13,562 bases of DNA from Candidatus Methanomethylophilaceae archaeon (GTDB lineage: Archaea; Thermoplasmatota; Thermoplasmata; Methanomassiliicoccales; Methanomethylophilaceae). Within the stretch, counting starts at the first letter, position 1; every line of letters starts with the position of its first letter. The stretch is from the NCBI GenBank assembly GCA_017395275.1, contig JAFPVN010000066.1, forward strand, positions 1 through 13,562, in the 5' to 3' direction. A model generated the notes under the pieces. The model was not told the DNA's origin. It searched no databases and was given only the letters and a program-made list of their open reading frames with translations. This document shows positions 5,902 to 13,411 of this stretch, piece by piece. The position numbers and the translations under genes were made by a program.

Positions 5902-6636
5902 ATGTTCAAGGCAACCCTTAAGTCCGACATCCTCAAGAACATAGTCAACGCGATCTCCCCCGTCTCCGACGAGGTCAAGTTCAGCATCACGCCCGAGGGC
6001 ATGACCATGAGGGCCGTGGACCCCACCCACATCGAGATGATCGGTCTCGACATAAACAAGGCCGCATTTGATTCGTTCGAGGCCGACGAGACCGAGATCG
6101 GACTCGAGCTGGACAAGGTCAGGGACGTCCTCAAGCTGGCGTCCTCCGGCGACACAATCACCATCGAGCAGGACTCCGAGCGCGGGAAGCTCATATTCAA
6201 GCTGGGCAACATCACCAGGCGCATGAACCTCCTGGACACCTCCAGCATCAACGCGCCCAAGGTCCCCAACCTGGACCTCAGCGCCACCATCGTCGCATCC
6301 TCACAGGAGATCCTCAAGGGAATCAAGGCCTCCTCCGACATATCGGACCACATCTCACTCTCGGCCGACGGGGAGACCTTCGAGATCGCATCCTCCGGGG
6401 ACACCGACTCGATGAACCTGGTTCTCGACAAGAGCAACCTGGTCAGCATCAACGCGCCCCAGGCCGTCCGCAGCGCATTCACCATCGATTACTTCTTCAA
6501 CATCATCAAGGCGGTACCGTCCGATACCAACGTCACCATCGGACTGGACACCGACAAGCCCGTCAAGATCTCCTACGGTCTCGCCGAGGGCAACGGTGTC
6601 GTCAGGTACCTCCTCGCTCCAAGGATAGAGGACTGA
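5902..6636 (+). CDS. pcn: DNA polymerase sliding clamp (PCNA)
   Basis: PCNA forms the trimeric ring that tethers replicative polymerases, FEN1 and ligase to DNA. The 244 residues are standard. Visible blocks are the N-terminal clamp start FKATLKSDILKNIVNAISP, MTMRAVDPTHIEMIGLDI (about 34-51) and LLDTSSINAPKVPNLDL (about 110-126), which includes the interdomain connecting loop. FTIDYFFNIIKAVPSD (about 193-208) and the terminal LAPRIED follow. The start is ATG with GGGGTGA upstream; a GTG codon just before is less likely. It follows TFS by 15 bases and precedes transketolase by 5, so it shares a transcript with central carbon genes. Many acidic residues and few basic ones are normal for a clamp. 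Confidence 0.97.
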   Translation: MFKATLKSDILKNIVNAISPVSDEVKFSITPEGMTMRAVDPTHIEMIGLDINKAAFDSFEADETEIGLELDKVRDVLKLASSGDTITIEQDSERGKLIFKLGNITRRMNLLDTSSINAPKVPNLDLSATIVASSQEILKGIKASSDISDHISLSADGETFEIASSGDTDSMNLVLDKSNLVSINAPQAVRSAFTIDYFFNIIKAVPSDTNVTIGLDTDKPVKISYGLAEGNGVVRYLLAPRIED

Positions 6637-6641
6637 GAGGG

Positions 6642-7472
6642 ATGAAGGAGTACACACCGGAACAGATCAAGAGGAAGGCCGACGAGCTCAGGCTGCACGT
6701 CATAGAGATGACCACCGCTGCCGGTTCCGGCCACCCCGGGGGTTCCCTCTCCTCCGCGGACCTCATCGCCTCGCTCTACTTCTCGGTGATGAAACACGAC
6801 CCCAAGAACCCCCAGTGGGAGGACAGGGACCGTTTCGTGCTCTCCAAGGGACACGTGGCGCCCGTCCTGTACGCGGCCCTCGCCGAATCCGGGTACTTCC
6901 CGGTGAAGGACCTCGTCACCCTGAGGAAGATGGGTTCCAAGCTCCAGGGCCACCCCGTCAGAGGGAAGGTGCCCGGAGTGGAGATGTCCACCGGTTCGCT
7001 GGGACAGGGTCTCAGCATGGCCTGCGGTATCGCACTGGCGGGCAAGATGGACAAGAAGGACTACTACACCTACTGCCTCCTCGGCGACGGGGAGCTCCAG
7101 AGCGGTCAGAACTGGGAGGCAGCGATGTTCGCGGTCCAGTACGACCTGACCCACCTCATCGCGTTCGTCGACCGCAACCGCCTCCAGATCGAGGGGGACA
7201 CCGAGAAGGTCATGGGCCTCGACAGCCTGACCGAGAAGTTCCTGGCGTTCGGATGGAACGTCTACGAGATCGACGGGCACAACATCGACCACATCCTGGG
7301 GGCTGTCAAGGTCGCCAAGGCCAACAAGGAGGGACCCAGCATCATAGTCATGAACACGGTCAAAGGAAAGGGCGTGTCGTTCATGGAGAACAACGCAGGA
7401 TTCCACGGACGCGCATGCAAGCCCGACGAGTACGAGAAGGCCGTAAAGGAGCTCAAGGAGGCTTTGCAATGA
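6642..7472 (+). CDS. Transketolase, N-terminal (TPP-binding) subunit
   Basis: Archaea often split transketolase into two polypeptides; this is the thiamine-pyrophosphate half (276 residues). It shows GHPGG (30-34), SKGH (68-71), MSTGSLGQGL (115-124) and the TPP signature GDGE (148-151) ending about 28 residues later in N179 (VDRNR). The enzyme moves two-carbon ketol units between sugar phosphates in the non-oxidative pentose phosphate pathway, which here probably makes ribose 5-phosphate and erythrose 4-phosphate. Its stop overlaps the start of the C-terminal subunit by ATGA, which favours equal synthesis of both halves. Confidence 0.95.
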   Translation: MKEYTPEQIKRKADELRLHVIEMTTAAGSGHPGGSLSSADLIASLYFSVMKHDPKNPQWEDRDRFVLSKGHVAPVLYAALAESGYFPVKDLVTLRKMGSKLQGHPVRGKVPGVEMSTGSLGQGLSMACGIALAGKMDKKDYYTYCLLGDGELQSGQNWEAAMFAVQYDLTHLIAFVDRNRLQIEGDTEKVMGLDSLTEKFLAFGWNVYEIDGHNIDHILGAVKVAKANKEGPSIIVMNTVKGKGVSFMENNAGFHGRACKPDEYEKAVKELKEALQ

Positions 7473-8410
7473 CCCAGAAGCTCGCACAGCGCAACTATTA
7501 CGGAAAGGCCCTGGCCAAATTGGCGGAGACCAACCCCAACGTCATCGCCATGGACGCGGACCTCGCGGGATCCACCAAGACCTCCGAGTTCAGGAAGGTC
7601 GCACCCGAGAGGTTCGTCGAGGTCGGAATAGCGGAGCAGAACCTCATCGGCATCGCGGCCGGTCTCGCGGCATCGGGTAAGACGGTGTTCGCATCCACAT
7701 TCGCGGTGTTCGCCAGCGGAAGGTGCTGGGAGCAGATCAGGCTCGCCCTCGCATATCCCAAGCTTAACGTCAAGGTGGTATCCACCCACTGCGGTATCAG
7801 CGTCGGGGCCGACGGAGCGTCCCACCAGGCGCTGGAGGACATGGCGATCATGCGCGCCCTCCCGAACATGGTGGTCATCTCGCCCGCCGACGCATACGAG
7901 GCATACGCGGCGACGCTGGCCATAGCGGAGTACGACGGCCCGGTCTACATGAGGCTGGGACGCGCGGACGTGCCCGTGCTCTTCCCCGAGGACGTGAAGT
8001 TCGAGATAGGGAAGGCCAAGGTCCTGCGCACCGGGACGGACGTCACCCTCATCGGTACCGGCCAGATGGTCGCCCTCTGCATGGAGGCGGCGGACATGCT
8101 CGAGAAGGAGGGCATCACCGCGGACGTCATAGACATGTCAACGATCAAACCCCTCGACACGCAGGCGATAGTCACATCCGTCTCCAAGACCGGATGCGCG
8201 GTCACCGCGGAGGAGCACAGCGTGATCGGCGGACTGGGTTCCGCCGTCTCCGAGTTCCTCTCGGAGAACATGCCCTGCCCGGTCACCAGGATCGGTACGA
8301 GGGACACTTTCGGCGAATCCGGGGACCCGGACGAGCTGTTCAAGAAGTACGGGCTCACGGCCGAAGACATCCGTGAGGCAGCGAAACGTTCAATCGGCAT
8401 GAAGGAGTGA
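7469..8410 (+). CDS. Transketolase, C-terminal (pyrimidine-binding) subunit
   Basis: This 313-residue second half carries the pyrimidine-binding and transketolase C domains. EVGIAEQN (51-58) contains E56, the conserved glutamate that activates the TPP aminopyrimidine. GADGASHQALED (113-124) has the substrate-binding SH. AVTAEEHSVIGGLGSAVSE and the later RDTFGESG block are typical of the C-terminal domain. It is translated from an ATG overlapping the stop of the N-terminal gene by four bases and is followed by transaldolase after four bases, so the three enzymes act together. 1-deoxyxylulose-5-phosphate synthase resembles the same domains, but the split form and pathway neighbours argue for transketolase. 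Confidence 0.95.
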   Translation: MTQKLAQRNYYGKALAKLAETNPNVIAMDADLAGSTKTSEFRKVAPERFVEVGIAEQNLIGIAAGLAASGKTVFASTFAVFASGRCWEQIRLALAYPKLNVKVVSTHCGISVGADGASHQALEDMAIMRALPNMVVISPADAYEAYAATLAIAEYDGPVYMRLGRADVPVLFPEDVKFEIGKAKVLRTGTDVTLIGTGQMVALCMEAADMLEKEGITADVIDMSTIKPLDTQAIVTSVSKTGCAVTAEEHSVIGGLGSAVSEFLSENMPCPVTRIGTRDTFGESGDPDELFKKYGLTAEDIREAAKRSIGMKE

Positions 8411-8414
8411 GAAA

Positions 8415-9062
8415 ATGAAGATTTTCATCGACACGGCAAACATTGAGAAGATCAAGGAGATCAACGACTGGGGCATCCTCGACGGTGTCACCACCAACCC
8501 CAGCCTCATAGCGAAGGAGGGCAAGGACCTCAAGACGATCGTCACCGAGATATCCAAGATCGTCGACGGACCCATATCCGCCGAGGTCATGTCCATGGAT
8601 GCGGAGGGAATGGTGAAGGAGGGACGCGAGCTCGCCAAGATTCACCCCAACATCAACATCAAGCTCCCCATGTGCGTCGAGACCCTCAAGGCCACCAAGG
8701 TCCTGTCGTCCGAGGGTATCAAGGTCAACGTGACCCTGATCTTCTCCTCCCAGCAGGCGCTCCTCGCCGCCAAGGCGGGCGCGGCCTTTGTCTCGCCCTT
8801 CCTCGGAAGGCTGGATGACATCGGCACGGACGGTATCCAGCTCATCGCCGAGATCATGACGATCTTCAACAACTACGGCTTCAACACCCAGGTCATCGCG
8901 GCATCCATCAGGGGCCCGATGCACGTCTCCGCCGTGGCGCAGATCGGATGCGACATCGCGACCATCCCCTACGACGTCCTCAAGAAGATGATCGAGCACC
9001 CGAAGACGTCCGAGGGAATCGCCAAGTTCATCGCCGATTACGAGAAGTCCCAGAAGAACTGA
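8415..9062 (+). CDS. Transaldolase (short TalC/FSA-type)
   Basis: This is a class I aldolase-fold enzyme of 215 residues, the compact type related to fructose-6-phosphate aldolase. DGVTTNPSLIAKEG (23-36) is the family signature and K83 (NINIKLP) is the Schiff-base lysine. Two positions that separate the activities are readable: E57 (SAEVM) where E. coli FSA has Gln, and F129 (VSPFLGR) where FSA has Tyr. Both match transaldolases, so transfer of dihydroxyacetone between sugar phosphates is the likelier reaction. With the two transketolase subunits immediately upstream it completes a non-oxidative pentose phosphate set. A good ribosome binding site (AAGGAGTGA) lies across the stop of the previous gene. 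Next gene after nine bases. Confidence 0.93.
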   Translation: MKIFIDTANIEKIKEINDWGILDGVTTNPSLIAKEGKDLKTIVTEISKIVDGPISAEVMSMDAEGMVKEGRELAKIHPNINIKLPMCVETLKATKVLSSEGIKVNVTLIFSSQQALLAAKAGAAFVSPFLGRLDDIGTDGIQLIAEIMTIFNNYGFNTQVIAASIRGPMHVSAVAQIGCDIATIPYDVLKKMIEHPKTSEGIAKFIADYEKSQKN

Positions 9063-9071
9063 GGTCCTTCC

Positions 9072-10223
9072 ATGCGCGACATCGTGGTTGTGGGTGGAGG
9101 ACCTGCGGGCAGCGCCTCCGCCCGTCTCCTCGCCAGGGACCACGAGGTCACCGTCCTGGAGGAGCACCCCGTGTCGGGGCTCCCCCTGGAATGCACGGGA
9201 CTGGTATCGCCGGACGTCCTGGAGATCTCGGGCATCCGGCCCACGGTATACAACACATTCTCCAAGGCGGACTTCCATTTCCCGGACGGCTCCGTCTTCT
9301 CCATCGACTGCGGGAAACCCACGGCGCTACTCATAGACCGCACCGAATTCGACACCAGGCTGGCACAGTCGGCCATGGACGCCGGCGCGGAGTACGTCTA
9401 CTCAGAGAGGTGCAGCGCTTACTACGCAAAGGACGGCGTCGGGCGTGTGCTCGCGGACAGCGGCACCACCTACGAATCCAGGATAGTCATAGGTGCTGAC
9501 GGCCACTCTTCGCGCGTCAGGAGGTCGGTGTGCAACTTCATGCCCGAGATGCAGGTACGCGGACTCCAGGCCGACATCAGGAAGGAGATGGACGTCCAGG
9601 ACACCATAGACATCTACATGGGCTCGGAACTGGCGCCCGGATTCTTCGCATGGTCGATACCCTTCGGGGAGTTCACCCGCATAGGGCTGTGCTGCGAATG
9701 GTCCTGCGGGAAGCCGTCGCAGTTCCTGGATCCGTTGATGAGGAAGCTCGGGTTCGAGGGCTGCCAGATCATCTCCAGGAACGCGGGGAAGATCCCGCTG
9801 GGCCATCTGAAGCAGACCTACTTCGACAACACCCTGCTGATCGGCGACTCGGCATGCCACGTGAAGCCCATCTCAGGAGGGGGGCTCTGTCCCATCCTCA
9901 AGGCGGCACCGCATCTGGCCGCCGCCGTCGACCACGCCTTCGCAATCGGGGATTTCTCCGCATCCGCGCTGTCGTCCTACCAGTCGGGCTGGGAGGCGGA
10001 GATCGGCGCGGAGCTGAAGAGGGGATACAAGCTCAGGTCAGTCTACAACAACCTTTCGGATAAGGACCTCAACAAGATCCGCAGGATAATCGACAAGCCC
10101 TTCGTCAGGGGCATAGCGCTCACCGCCGACATAGACAGGCCGAGCGAGGTCTGCCTGAAGGTCATGAGGCACCCCCTGACCCTGCTCAGGCTGTTCCCGT
10201 TCCTGGTCAAGGGGGCGTTCTGA
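9072..10223 (+). CDS. Geranylgeranyl reductase family FAD-dependent oxidoreductase
   Basis: This flavoprotein (383 residues) probably saturates the geranylgeranyl chains of archaeal membrane lipids, working at the membrane surface. The N-terminal Rossmann dinucleotide motif is VVVGGGPAGSASA (5-17) ending with acidic E30. GADGHSSRVRR (141-151) is the second FAD block, and LIGDSACHVKPISGGG (256-271) contains the GD motif. FFAWSIPFGEF (191-201) matches the YxWxFP-type substrate-channel motif of the family. LPLECTGLVS (37-46) is also typical. There is no signal peptide or clear membrane helix. It starts nine bases after transaldolase with GAGGTC upstream. The exact substrate (di- or tetraether precursors, or a quinone side chain) is not shown by the sequence. 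Confidence 0.92.
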   Translation: MRDIVVVGGGPAGSASARLLARDHEVTVLEEHPVSGLPLECTGLVSPDVLEISGIRPTVYNTFSKADFHFPDGSVFSIDCGKPTALLIDRTEFDTRLAQSAMDAGAEYVYSERCSAYYAKDGVGRVLADSGTTYESRIVIGADGHSSRVRRSVCNFMPEMQVRGLQADIRKEMDVQDTIDIYMGSELAPGFFAWSIPFGEFTRIGLCCEWSCGKPSQFLDPLMRKLGFEGCQIISRNAGKIPLGHLKQTYFDNTLLIGDSACHVKPISGGGLCPILKAAPHLAAAVDHAFAIGDFSASALSSYQSGWEAEIGAELKRGYKLRSVYNNLSDKDLNKIRRIIDKPFVRGIALTADIDRPSEVCLKVMRHPLTLLRLFPFLVKGAF

Positions 10224-11269
10224 CGAAGCTCGCCAGGATCCCCTCCTCGGAGGCCAAGGACAGGATCCCGGAGCTGCTCAGGATGGACCTGGTAGACCGC
10301 CACGCCAAGATCTCCAAGGACGGGGACACCCGTCTCGTCCCCATACCGGATTCAGCTGTGCCAGTCATACAATCCATGGGGTACGAGGTCATCGACGGCA
10401 GCGCCCATTCGAGGGACCGCACCCCTCCGCAGGAGAGGATCCTCAATGAGCTGTCGGACCTCCCCCGTGAGGTCCTGGATGAGCTTCCAATGAAGTGGGA
10501 GTACGTCGGGGACATAGTCATAATCAAGCTCAGGGGATCCGCCGAACCCTACAAGGGGCGCATCGGCCGCGTCTACGCCGAGCAGTTGGACAAGTCCACG
10601 GTATGCGTGGACCGCAACGGCGTCACCGGCGAGTTCAGGAGGCCGGAGATGGAGGTCATCTACGGCACCGAGACGGAATCCGTCCGTCTCGAGAACGGGA
10701 TAAGGTACTGCTTCGACGTCACCAAGGTTATGTTCGCGTCCGGCAACGTGGACGAGCGCGAGAGGATGAAGAACCTCGACTGCACCGGGGAGACGGTGGT
10801 GGACATGTTCGCCGGTATAGGGTACTTCACGCTGCCGCTGGCCAAGTTCTCCGGCGCGAAGAGGGTGATAGCATGCGAGAAGAACCCGGAATCCTTCGGG
10901 TTCCTCAGGAGGAACATCGTCCTGAACGGGGTCGAGGACATAGTGGAGCCAGTGCTGGGCGACAACCGCGACCTTCCGGGGAAGGCGTTCGCCGACCGCA
11001 TACTGATGGGGTACGTCCAGATAACCTCGGAGTTCCTCCCCAAGGCGCTGGAGATGATCAGGCCCGGAGGGATCATACACTATCACGACACGTTCTACGT
11101 GAACGAGTACGAGGAACGCATCCGTACGATATTCGAGGACGCGTGCGGACCGGGCGGATTCGAGATACTGGGGATACGCGAGGTGAAATCCTTCGCCCCG
11201 TCGGTGTCCCATTACGTGGCAGATGTCCGCATACTCAGTCGACGGACTCGCCGCACCCTGTCGCAGTGA
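10220..11269 (+). CDS. taw2: tRNA(Phe) 4-demethylwyosine aminocarboxypropyltransferase (TYW2/Taw2), probable CTG start
   Basis: Taw2 transfers the aminocarboxypropyl group of S-adenosylmethionine to C7 of 4-demethylwyosine-37 in tRNA-Phe. With the CTG start the protein has 349 residues. It shows FDVTKVMFASGN (165-176), SAM motif DMFAGIGYFTLP (195-206), acidic E220, GDNR (247-250) and MGY (263-265). GDNR plus MGY is the Taw2 pattern; Trm5 methyltransferases have NLP there. The first ATG is at 10283, but the frame upstream (ARIPSSEAKDRIPELLR) matches the conserved N-terminus of this family, where a KVP-x2-A-x3-R segment is usual. No ATG, GTG or TTG lies in that part. CTG at 10220 overlaps the preceding TGA exactly as ATGA junctions do, with AAGGGGG just upstream. 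The 3' end overlaps the opposing gene by 35 bases. Confidence 0.9.
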   Translation: MTKLARIPSSEAKDRIPELLRMDLVDRHAKISKDGDTRLVPIPDSAVPVIQSMGYEVIDGSAHSRDRTPPQERILNELSDLPREVLDELPMKWEYVGDIVIIKLRGSAEPYKGRIGRVYAEQLDKSTVCVDRNGVTGEFRRPEMEVIYGTETESVRLENGIRYCFDVTKVMFASGNVDERERMKNLDCTGETVVDMFAGIGYFTLPLAKFSGAKRVIACEKNPESFGFLRRNIVLNGVEDIVEPVLGDNRDLPGKAFADRILMGYVQITSEFLPKALEMIRPGGIIHYHDTFYVNEYEERIRTIFEDACGPGGFEILGIREVKSFAPSVSHYVADVRILSRRTRRTLSQ

Positions 11270-12734
11270 TGAGCGTGGACATGCTGTGGCGGTAATCCTC
11301 GCCCACGGAGTCAACCAGCTGCCTGATGAAGGGGATGAGGTACCTTCCGAGGTCCTCTTCCTCCTTGGTGCACCTTATGGCATCTGGGTCATCGAGCATG
11401 CACAGCGAGAATCCCTTCGCGAGGGCACGGGAGTGGTAGTTCCTCGGCGGGTTCTTCTCGAACTCCTCCATGAGCATCACGGACCCTCCGACCTTCGACG
11501 CCTTTGCGTAGATGTCCGCCAGCTTCCCCACGGGGCCGAGGTGCCTGAACTTGGGCAGGGACTTGACGACGTCCTTGGACATCTCCATCCTGTAGGCCTC
11601 GCTGAGCACTGCCTGCGGGTTCTTCTTGGACGCGTCGCCGATGTTCCCGGCGGTCTCCTCCGACGTGAACGACGTGAGTATCTCCCTGTAGGACGACTCC
11701 CAGATGGACGACAGCGCCTCCGAGGCCCTGTCGGTCTGTATGATTATGGAATCGGAATAGTCGTTCAGGTACTTCCTCAGGGCATCGATCTCGAAATCGC
11801 TCCCCTTCAGAGCGGAGATGAACCTCTCGGTGTCGGAACCGTAGTTGGTCTGTCCGATGACATAGGTCGCGGTCTCTCCGTTCCTGAGGTTGCCGATCTT
11901 CTCCCTGAGGACCTCGGATAGGAGTCCCTTGTCGGTGATCTTCCCGACGGAGTACTGCTTGATCTTGTCGAGGGGGATCTCTACGGTCCCGGATTCCCCT
12001 TCCGCGTGGTAGTTGTGCTCCACGAAGACCTCTACGTCGCTGAGGAGGTCATCTGAGATCATCCTCGACAGGAGATACTGCAGCGAGGACACGTCCCTGG
12101 CGCAGTTCTTGCAGATCCTGATCCTCCTGTCCGCGGACTTGATCCTGATGACCAGCGCCGATTCCTTCGAATGCTGGCATTCCAGCTCGTCGTTGGGGAA
12201 CTCGTACGGGGTCTCCCAGAAGGTGTCGTAGATGTAGTCCTCGGGCATGTTGTTGTAGTTCGAACAGATGAGCTGGTCGTCGAACGAGTAGAGTATGAGA
12301 CCCTTCCTCTTTGCGAATGCGTTGTACAGCATCAGCCTGACCTTGGGGTCGTCGTAGTGCTGGCAGCCGATGAGCTTGTCGTTTCCGACCGCACCCCTCG
12401 GCACGTAGAGCAGCTCCTCCCCGCCGATCTTCGCTGTCGCCGTGTAGGGGACCGAACCGGATGCGTAGAGGGATATCGTTCCCGCATACGCCTTGAAGAT
12501 GTCGTCGCTCCCCTTGCTGGCCATCTTGACGAGGGCGTCGGGATTGGTCTTGATCTTGTCGAGCTTGGAGATGCGTTTGAAGGTCTTGTCGAAGACGCAC
12601 TTCCTGCAGTTGCCCGCGCATTTGGGCCTGAGGATGGAAGGGTCCTCCCAGAGGCTCTTGGACCTGTCGAGTATGTCCCCCTCTAGTCTCTTGCTGGTGC
12701 GCTTGACCCCTCTGAATCTCGCTCTCCTTCCCAT
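11235..12734 (-). CDS. Conserved-looking protein of unknown function with Cys/His metal-site clusters
   Basis: I do not recognise this 499-residue protein. It is soluble-looking, with no signal peptide or membrane segment, and begins with a basic stretch (GRRARFRGVKRTSKR). Possible metal ligands are C39-x3-C43-x2-C46, C124-x-H126, C157, C186-x-H188 and C208-x2-C211. The last four make a plausible zinc ribbon or treble clef, and CQH occurs twice. The second half is helical and charged without cysteines until near the C-terminus. It lies between RNA-modification (taw2) and RNA-processing (RNase III) genes, so a nucleic-acid role is possible but only by context. A TATA-like box 25 bases before the ATG suggests a leaderless mRNA. 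It is convergent with taw2, overlapping by 35 bases. Confidence 0.85.
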   Translation of the reverse strand: MGRRARFRGVKRTSKRLEGDILDRSKSLWEDPSILRPKCAGNCRKCVFDKTFKRISKLDKIKTNPDALVKMASKGSDDIFKAYAGTISLYASGSVPYTATAKIGGEELLYVPRGAVGNDKLIGCQHYDDPKVRLMLYNAFAKRKGLILYSFDDQLICSNYNNMPEDYIYDTFWETPYEFPNDELECQHSKESALVIRIKSADRRIRICKNCARDVSSLQYLLSRMISDDLLSDVEVFVEHNYHAEGESGTVEIPLDKIKQYSVGKITDKGLLSEVLREKIGNLRNGETATYVIGQTNYGSDTERFISALKGSDFEIDALRKYLNDYSDSIIIQTDRASEALSSIWESSYREILTSFTSEETAGNIGDASKKNPQAVLSEAYRMEMSKDVVKSLPKFRHLGPVGKLADIYAKASKVGGSVMLMEEFEKNPPRNYHSRALAKGFSLCMLDDPDAIRCTKEEEDLGRYLIPFIRQLVDSVGEDYRHSMSTLITATGCGESVD

Positions 12735-12753
12735 GGGATTCGGCTATGTGTTC

Positions 12754-12763
12754 CTATATTAAA
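12754..12763. promoter_or_regulatory. Shared AT-rich promoter for divergent genes
   Basis: CTATATTAAA is the only AT-rich block between the 499-residue gene and RNase III. On minus (TTTAATATAG) it is centred about 25 bases from the ATG, the spacing of a leaderless archaeal transcript. On plus it would start RNase III mRNA near 12785, leaving the GGAGGT (12804-12809) in the leader. Confidence 0.5.
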
Positions 12764-12822
12764 TCGCTATTGTTCGGGTACCCATCGCAAGTACCATATC
12801 CCCGGAGGTAGGTCACGGCAGC

Positions 12823-13350
12823 ATGACCGACGAGCTGGAGAGGCACGAGAGGAGGCTGAGGGAGTTCCTCGCGAGGGAACCTTTCTGCCTGCACCCCGAT
12901 AAGAGCCAGATAGAGATCTTCCAGCGCGCGTTCACCCACGATTCCTTCACCGAGGAGTACAACAAGAAGGCCGCGAGGCCTGTAGAGTCCTACGAGAGGC
13001 TCGAGTTCCTCGGGGACGCTGTGCTGGAGTTCGTCGTATGCGATTCGGCATACCGCATCCCCCAACTGGACAGCGAGGGGGCCCTCACCAACGATTTCAA
13101 GCAGAAGGCCGTGTCCAATGCCAGGATAACGGAGTACCTCAGGGATGCGGGGATGGATTTGGACGGCCATATGCTCGTGGGGAACTCTTTCTCGTCGAAG
13201 AACGGGAAGGTCATCAGCGACGATATGCGGTCCGACGTGTTCGAGGCACTCGTAGCGGCCATCTACCTGACCTTCGGATTGGAATGTGCCAGATCCGTGA
13301 TAGACAAGATTATCCTCACTCCGCTGAAGGAATCGCAGGGATACATCTGA
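12823..13350 (+). CDS. rnc: Ribonuclease III, catalytic domain only
   Basis: The product (175 residues) is a single RNase III domain, cleaving double-stranded RNA with two metal ions as a dimer. The signature ERLEFLGDAVLE (58-69) supplies E61 and D65. RSDVFEALVAAIY (136-148) supplies D138 and E141, so all four catalytic acids are present. FTHDSFTEEYN (37-47) is the usual N-terminal block. The protein stops soon after the nuclease domain, with no dsRNA-binding domain, unlike bacterial RNase III (about 226 residues); it is instead like Mini-III in layout. RNase III is uncommon in archaea. GGAGGT lies 13 bases before the ATG, rather far. It is divergent from the unknown 499-residue gene and is followed by a pyrimidine-rich tract. 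Confidence 0.92.
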   Translation: MTDELERHERRLREFLAREPFCLHPDKSQIEIFQRAFTHDSFTEEYNKKAARPVESYERLEFLGDAVLEFVVCDSAYRIPQLDSEGALTNDFKQKAVSNARITEYLRDAGMDLDGHMLVGNSFSSKNGKVISDDMRSDVFEALVAAIYLTFGLECARSVIDKIILTPLKESQGYI

Positions 13351-13367
13351 CGTCCCGTTGTGATCGA

Positions 13368-13390
13368 CCTCTCTCTTTATTCTTTAATAT
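13368..13390 (+). promoter_or_regulatory. Pyrimidine-rich terminator tract and TATA box of the last gene
   Basis: CCTCTCTCTTTATTCTTT, 17 bases after the RNase III stop, is a pyrimidine-rich tract fit for archaeal termination. It runs directly into TTTAATAT (13383-13390), a TATA box centred about 25 bases before the next ATG (13412). This again suggests a leaderless mRNA and a combined end/start signal, as at 5539-5550. Confidence 0.5.
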
Positions 13391-13411
13391 CGGTTAAGCG
13401 ATACCGTCGGT

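Noticed and set aside
6815..7468. Open frame extending the transketolase C-subunit upstream
   Set aside because: The upstream part is an Arg/Pro/Gly-rich shadow of the N-terminal subunit; the true start is the ATG overlapping the preceding stop at 7469.
6573..7487. Long minus-strand open frame opposite transketolase
   Set aside because: It shows no recognisable domain and has a Val/Leu/Gly-rich antisense composition; the plus strand holds GDGE and other transketolase motifs.
11235..12734. Radical SAM assignment from CX3CX2C and a GGE
   Set aside because: The usual aromatic before the last cysteine is absent, other radical SAM motifs are not visible, and further Cys/His pairs suggest zinc sites.
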